A stretch of DNA of 64,000 bases from Proteles cristata cristata. Its lineage: Eukaryota; Chordata; Mammalia; Carnivora; Hyaenidae. The stretch's first letter is position 1. Each line of letters begins with the position of its first letter. Below the pieces are notes generated by a model, which was not told the origin of the DNA, made no database searches, and saw nothing but the letters and a program-made list of their open reading frames with translations. This document shows positions 62,287 through 64,000 of the stretch, piece by piece. The DNA is taken from positions 372,001 to 436,000 of the forward strand of contig JAESUZ010004534.1 of NCBI GenBank assembly GCA_017311185.1. Reading direction: 5' to 3'. Made by a program: the position numbers and the translations under genes.

Positions 62287-62510
62287 CCTTTTTTTTTTTT
62301 AAGTTTATTTATTTATTTTGAGAAGGGGAAGGGGCAGAAAGAGAGACAGAGAGAGAGAGAAAGAGAGAAAGAGAGAGAGAGAATCTCAAGCAGGCTCTTC
62401 AGTATCAGTGCAGAGCCCAATGTGGGACTTGATCTCATGAACCATGAGATCATGACCTGAGCCAAAATCAAGAGTTAGATGCTCAACTGGGTGAGCCACC
62501 CAGGTGCCCC
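62287..62510 (-). mobile_element. CAN-SINE with GA-rich body, antisense to NALCN
   Basis: Flanks TATACGCCTT (62277-62286) and TATATGCCTT (62513-62522). Long impure GA tract at 62340-62383. The body is diverged (CTTCAGTATCAGTGCAGAG) and the head ends CCAGGTGCCCC. Confidence 0.9.
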
Positions 62511-63591
62511 CCTATATGCCTTATTTTAAGGGAAGAGAGGAAACATTGAATTACTTATTGCTTAATAAAGGTATTTTGAAAAAAAAAAGTGTCTTTTTTT
62601 TTTTAAACAGAATTCAGAGCGAGATACTAAAAGGGTCCCTTGAGGACACATTTGGAGAGACTCTAATGTAAGTTCACCTTCCCATCACACCCACTCTCCA
62701 AAGTATCACCAGTGAGCTGTGCCCCGATAGCCACTAAGGTAGCTCTTCTTTTGTCACTCTTCAAAATAAATAATGTTCTAAAAAAAATCATGCCAGTGAT
62801 GCTCCATGCGAAACTCATCTTTTTCTTTCCCTGTGAGTTGCATATAAGATGCAGCCGATTCCTGGCGGCAATACAACAGTAGTAATCTTTCCCCAGCCCC
62901 CATACCTAATTAAATAGAGACCTTGCTTTTCTTCTCACCACCCTGAACCCCTGAAGACAAAGATAGACATTGATGCAGATACAGATATACATACAGGTAT
63001 AGATACAAATAAAGATATAGCCATATAATGATTTTCTACATAAAACCAGAAAATTGACTAGAAATGGGGCTGTCCATTAATGTGTAATTGGGCTGCTGAG
63101 AAGCCAAATCAGTATGCAGAGAAGCTAAAAATCTCCTTGACCCAATGCTGTCCTCTGAACAGTACTTCCAGGAGACAATGACTTTGGTATTCAGTAGAGC
63201 AGCAAAGACACTGGAGATTGTAGGTGGGGTTTTTGCAAACTTTGAAAATGGGGAGACTCCTCGCAGCTTTAATGATTTTTGCAAATCCAGCGCAACACAG
63301 ATATAAAGGGCTTTCTTTCAAGCAGTATAAAATTCATTAAACTACGAGGGGAAAAAAACCCACAGAGAAGCCTCAGGGAAAAAATCATGGAAAGGGGAAG
63401 TATAGTCTATTTAGATTGAATTCAAAACTCTGAAATTAAAACTGTTTCCCCAGTGCTGCATCAAGTCTCATTTGAATTCTGATTCAAATTTGATGATGTT
63501 TGCTCTTCGGTGATGTCCACAGCATCGTGGGGATGGACATGTAGAGGAGTTTTTCTCTCTTAAAAGTGTGATTTAAAAAAAAATACATTCC

Positions 63592-63833
63592 GGGGCGCCT
63601 GGGTGGCTTAGTCGGTTAAGTGTCTGACTTTCGCTTAGGTCATGATCTCATGGTTCGTGGGTTCAAGCCCCGCGTCGGGCTCTGTGCTGACTGCCAGCTC
63701 GGAGCCTGGAGCCTGTTTCAGTCTGTGACTCCCCTCTCTGACCCTCCCCTGCTCATGCTGCCTCTCTCTCTCTCTCTCTCCCAGAAATAAATAAAACAAA
63801 AAAATTAAAAAAATAAAAAATAAAAATAAAAAT
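63592..63833 (+). mobile_element. CAN-SINE, 'CTAGGAGAG' lineage, sense to NALCN
   Basis: Target duplication AAATACATTCC is perfect at 63581-63591 and 63834-63844. Nearly intact tRNA-like head (GGGGCGCCTGGGTGGCTTAG) and box passage GTGGGTTCAAGCCCCGCG, then CTGACTGCCAGCTCGG, a long CT run and an A/AAAT tail. Its CT run creates the cryptic acceptor noted at 63764-63784. Confidence 0.96.
63764..63784 (+). other. Cryptic 3' splice site inside a sense SINE
   Basis: The CT-rich body of the sense SINE at 63592-63833 ends in a near-uninterrupted pyrimidine run followed by CCCAG at 63780-63784, a textbook acceptor in gene-sense orientation. Downstream the A-rich tail contains AATAAA and in-frame TAA codons. 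Whether it is used cannot be told from sequence. Confidence 0.3.
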
Positions 63834-64000
63834 AAATACATTCCCTTTAAAATGTGAGCTCTGGGGTCATGTTTCTCATTAGCCTTACCTGGGAGCTTTC
63901 ATTCTCATGTCTGCCTTGTGTCCATACTGAGGTCCTTCTAGGTGGATGGACAGGTGGAGACAGGGTACCGGGGAGTGTGTCATTTGGCTCAGCACTGGTT

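Overview
This window is a 64 kb piece of a mammalian nuclear gene, not a compact genome. Every long reading frame is either a spliced exon, a retroelement relic or chance. The host is a carnivore, most likely a cat or close feliform. There are at least 22 tRNA-Lys-derived CAN-SINEs of the feline type (tRNA-like head, CT-rich body, AATAAA/ATTT tail), and L1 3' ends of carnivore type accompany them.

The only protein-coding gene recognised is NALCN, the sodium leak channel, on the + strand. Four consecutive exons are present: 12226-12393, 17895-18086, 41993-42130 and 56552-56626. Together they give 573 nt (191 codons) with no stop. All have canonical AG/GT borders and all are phase 0 at both ends. 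They encode most of homologous domain II: end of S2, S3, S4, S4-S5 linker, S5, pore loop with the domain-II selectivity-filter glutamate, S6, and the start of the II-III linker. If that glutamate is residue 554 of the human protein, the block spans about residues 423-613. The first and last exons of the gene lie outside the window.

Layout. 1-12225 is intron, with an L1 ORF2 fragment (1783-2532), an ancient L1/HAL1-like stretch (6590-7400) and the 5' half of an L1 (7503-10529) abutting an inverted ORF2 piece (10530-11065). 12394-17894 is a short intron crowded with SINEs. 18087-41992 is the longest intron, with SINEs near its start, then MIR, L2, MaLR LTR and L1 relics. 42131-56551 holds MIRs, a hAT-like relic, an L1 3' end with poly-A, a GGAA microsatellite and a MaLR LTR split by a SINE. 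56627-64000 holds an antisense L1MA-type 3' end, four SINEs and one exon-like 42 nt segment of unknown status.

No undescribed gene system was found. The observations most worth testing are the exon-like segment at 61304-61345, the inverted SINE pair closely flanking the S4-S5 exon, a sense SINE with a strong cryptic 3' splice site at the window end, and the mosaic L1 at 7.5-11 kb. Repeat family names come from remembered consensus sequences, so subfamily labels are tentative.
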